DNA of 64,000 nucleotides from NCBI GenBank assembly GCA_018292915.2, contig JACVVK020000495.1, forward strand, positions 368,501-432,500. Reading direction: 5' to 3'. Of this stretch, positions 57,405 through 64,000 are shown piece after piece (position 1 is the first letter of the stretch; every line of letters begins with the position of its first letter). The stretch comes from Batillaria attramentaria (taxonomy: Eukaryota; Mollusca; Gastropoda; Batillariidae). A model generated the notes under the pieces. That model had not been told where the DNA came from, searched no databases, and saw only the letters and a list, made by a program, of their open reading frames with translations. Position numbers and translations under genes: made by a program.

Positions 57405-57579
57405 CGGGACTGAGGAAAGAGGCGAAAAGATCTGGAAGGGGTGTGTGTGCAACAGTAAGTTCTTGTATTGGAGATACTGTGGTGCAGGTCCATTGAGACA
57501 TTTGTAAATCAAGAAAGAGAACTTTGCATTTGAACGCGTTTTGAGATGGGACTGAGAAGAGAGGCGAAAAGATCTGGCT

Positions 57580-57651
<72 letters not shown>

Positions 57652-58030
57652 AGTAAGTTCGTGTATTGGAGATACTGTGGCGCAGATCCATGGAGACATT
57701 TGTAAATTCAGCAGAGAACTTTGTATTTGAACGCGTTTTGAGATGGGACTGAGAAGAGAGGCGAAAAGATCTGGAAGGGGTGTGTGTGCAACAGTAAGTT
57801 CTTGTATTGGAGATACTGTGGTGCAGATCCATTGAGATAATTGTAAATCAAGCAGAGAACTTTGCATTTGAACGCGTTTTGAGATGGGAGTGAGAAGAGA
57901 AGCGAAAAGATCTGGAAGGGGTGTGTGTGGAACAGTAGTTCTTGGAGATGCTGTGGTGCAGATCATTTGAGCATGTGTAAATTAAGCAGAGAGCTTTCCA
58001 TTTGAACGTGCGTTTTGAGATGGGAAACCA
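57405..58030. repeat. Tandem array, unit about 140 bp, four copies plus a partial
   Basis: Units start AACAGTAAGTTCTTGTATTG (57451, 57649, 57790, 57930) and contain TGGTGCAGATCCATTGAGA, ACTTTGCATTTGAACGCGTT, TTGAGATGGGACTGAGAAGA and AAAAGATCTGGAAGGGGTGT. The GTGTGTG at the unit end has grown to about 66 bases in one unit only (57580-57647). Confidence 0.9.
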
Positions 58031-58389
58031 GTAAAGCTGTTTCAACACTGGGAGAAACGTGTTCCGTTGCCTTGGTTCCAGTCACAATTCTTGAGGCTGC
58101 AACTTTATAGTGTGACAAACAAGACTGATGTTACCGAGAACAGACTTTGGCAGGAGCTATTTGGGGCACTTTCCCAGTGTGATAAGAAGGTACTTAGCAC
58201 GCAGACAGAATTACGGCACGGCTTGTGCGCTCGCTGTACTCCGAGACACTGTAATGAGTTCATCACATGTTGTTCGTGTGCTTTTCCCCGTCCTTCTTAC
58301 CCCGTGATGGATTTAGTTTAGTGATTTACATTGCGGCGTGTTATTTATCATTATTGTTGATGGCATAGGCTGGAGAAAAGTGTTGAATT

Positions 58390-58390
<1 letters not shown>

Positions 58391-58446
<56 letters not shown>
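58391..58446. repeat. (GT)n microsatellite next to SINE family B tail
   Basis: GT directly adjoining the AAT tail of the SINE. Confidence 0.95.
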
Positions 58447-58450
<4 letters not shown>

Positions 58451-58852
58451 ATAATAATAATAATAATCAGTATTGTATAGGCGCTTTACCCAATTCCGTG
58501 AATCGGCTCAAAGCGCCGCGAACTAAACCCAACACACACGCTCACGTGAATTACACGCATTCCCTCACTGACACACTGGACATAAACACACTACAATCAC
58601 GTAGTGCGAAGGGTCAGCTCAGCTATTTAAATTTCGGAATTTATAACTGCATTTTTTTTTTATTTTGTGGGCTGAACATTTCCAAACCAGAGGTGGAGGA
58701 AGCCGGAGTACCCGGAGAGAACCCCCGACGATCGGCCCGAATGAACGGTGCCACATACGAGAAGGAAAAATTCTTTGCCCCGAGTGGGACTCGAACCCCC
58801 GACCTCTCGCATTGGTGACGTCTCTTAACCACTAGACCACCGACCGCCCCAC
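58447..58852 (-). mobile_element. SINE family B, full-length copy
   Basis: Read on the minus strand: tRNA-like head GGGGCGGTCGGTGGTCTAGT with B box GGGGGTTCGAGTCCC, a central GTACTCCGGCTTCCTCC block, then AAATAGCTGAGCTGACCCTT, TTTGAGCCGATTCACGGAAT, AAGCGCC and an (ATT)n tail. About 0.4 kb. Confidence 0.85.
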
Positions 58853-58868
58853 TGATGTGCGTGTGTGT

Positions 58869-58950
58869 GGGGGGGGGGGGGGGGGGGGGGCTGCTGGGGT
58901 TCGGGGAGGGGGGGGGGAGCACGTAGGGGAGGGGGCTGAGTCGGAAAGAG
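58869..58950. repeat. G-rich tract, potential quadruplex former
   Basis: Runs of up to 22 G separated by short spacers on the plus strand. Confidence 0.8.
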
Positions 58951-59259
58951 GAGGGATGGATAGGGGTACCTGGCTGTTGAGTGAAGGTGACAACAAACAG
59001 CGAGTTTACCCTAGATGCACTGAAGTCTTTTATATATTTTTTTCTATATACATTATGTACATCATATTCTATCCTCATTTTCGGGAAAATGCGTCCGCCG
59101 CGGTACAACGCCACCCACCTACTTATTTTCGAATTTCAAGTGCTTGGGAAGGGCAGCCAGAGGACCCGAAGAAGACCACCCCGATGAGCAGCCCGGTAGC
59201 CAGGAAAAATCTGTATCTCATGATTATCACAACTCGACTTTGGGGGGGTCGAACTCACG

Positions 59260-59519
59260 CTTCACCTTGACGGCAATGACGATCGTTCAGCACCGCACCT
59301 GCTGAAATCGGACGTATACATACGTACATACTACACATTAAACCATTGTTCACCCCAAATCCAAGCTTGTTCGCAAGCGTTTTGGAAGCCATATCAGTTA
59401 GATCTTTCTCGTAGGTAATCGCAATGGGCCTGCTGCACTCGGCAGCTGACGCCAAGGCGCAGAATGCCATGAAAACCTGCCCACTGTTCCCCTTAGATAA
59501 TGTTAGCGTCGCTGAAACG
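59260..59519 (-). other. Possible isolated exon, function unknown
   Basis: After a TTTCAG acceptor on the minus strand an open frame reads SATLTLSKGNSGQVFMAFCA and on to DMASKTLANKLGFGVNNG. Composition looks protein-like, but there is no recognisable family and no partner exon. It could equally be chance. Confidence 0.15.
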
Positions 59520-59648
59520 GACAATAACACAGGCGAGATACAGTTAGCGGCAGGTGCAAAGCTGTAAAAACCCCGTGGTATGAAAATGTGTAGCTGTTAC
59601 GTTAACTAGAGGAGAACACTAACGCCCGCGCAAGCACCAATGAGAAAC

Positions 59649-59662
59649 TAACACACGCACGC

Positions 59663-59736
<74 letters not shown>

Positions 59737-59762
59737 ACGCACGCACGCACGCACGCACGCAC
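59649..59762. repeat. (AC)n / (ACGC)n compound microsatellite
   Basis: AC tract flanked on both sides by ACGC units, with one G interruption. Confidence 0.95.
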
Positions 59763-61797
<2,035 letters not shown>

Positions 61798-62336
61798 GGG
61801 AAGGGGAGAACGCTTTTGTTCACTCGCAGAGACTGTTGCCCCTTGTTGTGTTAAACAAACAAGCAAACCAAACAGTGATGACAAATAATAAAAATACAAC
61901 TATACAACAAAAAGAACAACAACAACAATCGACAACTACAACAACAACATATATCAAAAAAAACCAAAACAAAACAAACGCAGGAAATAACATGAAATGC
62001 CAAACAAACAACAAGAACAAAATAATGCAGTGAAGTAAAGGCTGCGATGCACCTTGAAGGGATCATCGTGAAGAGAAAGAGTACCCCAGCAAAACTGTCA
62101 TAATTTAGCGACAACCCAAAAGCTTCAAAAATGAATTGAACCAAAACGGAGGAGTTTTTTTCTGATGGAGACTTTGTAGTGCTCATTTGTGATCAGAAAA
62201 GTGTCCCCCCCCCAAAAAAAAAAAAAGAAAAAAAAAAGTGTCTGAAACTGTGAAACAGGCCACAAAGTTATCGATACAAAGCGTGGTCCTTTCTTTCTGT
62301 TCACATACAAATTTTTGGGAAATTCGGCAAAATCAG

Positions 62337-62466
62337 TCGTGAGTTCGTATCCCGGCTGGGGCCAAATATTTGTGCTGGCTTTTTCATCGTTGCCCCGTCT
62401 TTGATATCACCCGAATGTGGTGAAAAAGGACGTTAACCCCCCCCCCCCCCCAGCACCCACCCACCC
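62337..62466 (+). mobile_element. SINE family A, 5'-truncated
   Basis: Begins at the B-box region, GTGAGTTCGTATCCCGGCTG, with a full body and an expanded C run at the 3' end. Confidence 0.85.
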
Positions 62467-62561
62467 TGCAAAAACCCACGGAGGGTTTTTGTTGTCCCCC
62501 CCCCCTTCCTCGTCTTTCCTTTCGCCTTTCTCTCTGTCTATTTATATTGACATAGCCTCTG

Positions 62562-62612
62562 TTGCTTGCGCGGCGTTAAGCCCTAAATAACTAACTAACT
62601 AACTATTTATAT
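62562..62612 (-). repeat. GGCTTAACGCCGCG-core repeat, copy 4
   Basis: GTTGCTTGCGCGGCGTTAAG and CCCTAAATAACTAACTAACT, nearly identical to copy 3. Confidence 0.75.
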
Positions 62613-63229
62613 TGACAAAAATGTAATCCTAAAACCAAACGCATACAATCTACCGTCAACTGGAAGAAAAACCGATGCGCCATTGATATGATAGTCATTT
62701 ACGCCCTTTCTCCATGACGCTGAAGGTGACCAGCAAGCACAGGTAATACCAGATAGGGAGGGGGAATGGGGCGGAGAAAGGTGCTGGATTAAAGAGGGAT
62801 TTTGAAATAGCGATGTTCGGATAATGCATCAGCCTTTACTGATCACATACGTTCTTCCTAAATGAAGGAGATCTTCTGACGAACGTCGCTGTGAACGATC
62901 CTCGGTAGAATCCAGCAGTTTCAATTTGTCAAAGATCTTAAAGCAGGGGTGTCTGTGACTGGGGTGAACCAGATTATCAAGTCTTTTCTCACATGTACGC
63001 CATTTTAATACTCGGATTACAACGGCTTTTCCCTGGTTTATCTCAAGGTTTTTATTTGCCATGCGCATAATAGCACCAAGACAAAAGAAATAAAGAAAAT
63101 AATCAAACAAAACAGGAGTATTTTCATACTGTGAGGAGGGAGAAAAAAGGAGAGAGAGAGAGATTGTTACAGCTGTTATCGTGTCATTATACAGTGTAAC
63201 GTTTTTCTCTAGACGGGGCGGTTTTTCTC

Positions 63230-63572
63230 TTTCTCGGGCGGTCGGTGGTCTAGTGGTTGCGAGAGATCAGAGGTTCGAGTTCCACACGGGGCAAAGAATT
63301 TTTCCTTCTCGTATGTCGGGGGTTCTCTCCGGGTACTCCGGCTTCCTCCCTCTCTGCTTTGGAAATGTTCAGCCCACCAAATTTGAAAAAAATAAATGCA
63401 ATTCTAAATTCCGAAATTTAAATAGCTGAGCTGTCCCTTCGCACCACGTGATGTCCAGTGCGTGAGAGAATGCGTGTGATTCACGTGAGCGTGCGTTTTG
63501 GGTTAAGTTCGCGGAGCTTTGAGCCGATTCATGAAATTGGGTAAAGCGCCTATACAATACTCATTATTATAG
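63230..63572 (+). mobile_element. SINE family B, full-length copy
   Basis: Head CGGGCGGTCGGTGGTCTAGT with A-box-like GTGGTCTAGTGG and B box AGGTTCGAGTTCC, central GGGTACTCCGGCTTCCTCCC, then TAAATAGCTGAGCTGTCCCT, GAGAATGCGTGTGATTCACG, TTTGAGCCGATTCATGAAAT and an ATT-rich end. Confidence 0.87.
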
Positions 63573-63612
63573 ACAACTGATGCTCACCACAACACAATCT
63601 ACCGTACTCAAT

Positions 63613-63614
<2 letters not shown>

Positions 63615-63688
<74 letters not shown>
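63615..63688. repeat. (GT)n microsatellite
   Basis: Pure GT, followed by G-rich sequence up to about 63770. Confidence 0.95.
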
Positions 63689-64000
63689 AGGGGGGGGGGG
63701 ATTTAGGAGAGTTCTTGGTGGAGAGGGAGGGATGCCCAAGGGGGGCGGGGGATGGGGCGGAGGAGGGGGTAAGGGTTGCGAAATAGGTGACACGAGCAGC
63801 AAATGAAGCTGAAAAGGTCAGCACTAGTAAAGCTGCTGTCTGGAGCAATGATTTTGCGCGACGGCTTCGTTGAGATGACTGTAATTATGCATACCAAGGG
63901 AGTCACGCGTTCAGCCGCATGAAGAGACTGGCTGAGTAGGTACAGCACTCTGGTACACTGGATGGACCTCCATCGCGATATCATATTGCGTCTTCATCCT
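63689..64000. other. Right edge, no gene supported
   Basis: G-rich tract and unique sequence; nothing recognised. Confidence 0.4.

Noticed and set aside
62829..63110. 93-codon minus-strand frame as a reverse-transcriptase remnant
   Set aside because: It has a basic, protein-like sequence but no motif of reverse transcriptase or any other family that I can name.

Overview
This is a eukaryotic window, almost certainly from a marine herbivorous gastropod mollusc. The pointers are two multi-exon secreted enzymes for seaweed cell walls: a GH9 endoglucanase carrying family-2 cellulose-binding modules, and a polysaccharide lyase family 14 (alginate lyase) protein. Long introns, abundant tRNA-derived SINEs and very many (GT)n/(GA)n microsatellites fit the same picture. 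A periwinkle-like caenogastropod is plausible, but the sequence alone cannot prove it.

Layout: (1) 907-10160, minus strand: a GH9 cellulase gene. I resolved 12 exons with matching splice phases (526 residues): signal peptide, CBM2, Pro/Thr linker, second CBM2-like domain, and the N-terminal two thirds of the GH9 catalytic domain. The 3' end lies beyond the left edge. (2) 10161-14766: intergenic, repeat rich; the two enzyme genes diverge from here. (3) 14782-18261, plus strand: a complete six-exon gene for a 397-residue protein with signal peptide, CBM2-like domain, short linker and PL14 domain; a poly(A) signal follows at 18587. (4) 20117-31281, minus strand: 16 coding exons with consistent phases giving a 696-residue coiled-coil protein whose N-terminus resembles LEKR1; a 5' untranslated exon ends at 32324. 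It is tail-to-tail with the lyase gene. (5) About 32500-64000: no gene that I can support. It holds SINEs, LINE 3' fragments, MITE-like elements, tandem repeats, a 0.77-kb pentanucleotide satellite and microsatellites.

How it fits together: the cellulase and the alginate lyase would both be secreted into the gut to attack algal cell walls. Both begin with a signal peptide plus the first half of a CBM2, both are cut by a phase-0 intron at the equivalent position, and both use the unusual 5' splice site GTTCGT there. The best lead in the window is therefore a CBM2-PL14 chimera that may have arisen by local duplication of the front end of a neighbouring cellulase gene. Exon boundaries were worked out by hand from splice signals, phase and homology; no alignment or expression data were available.
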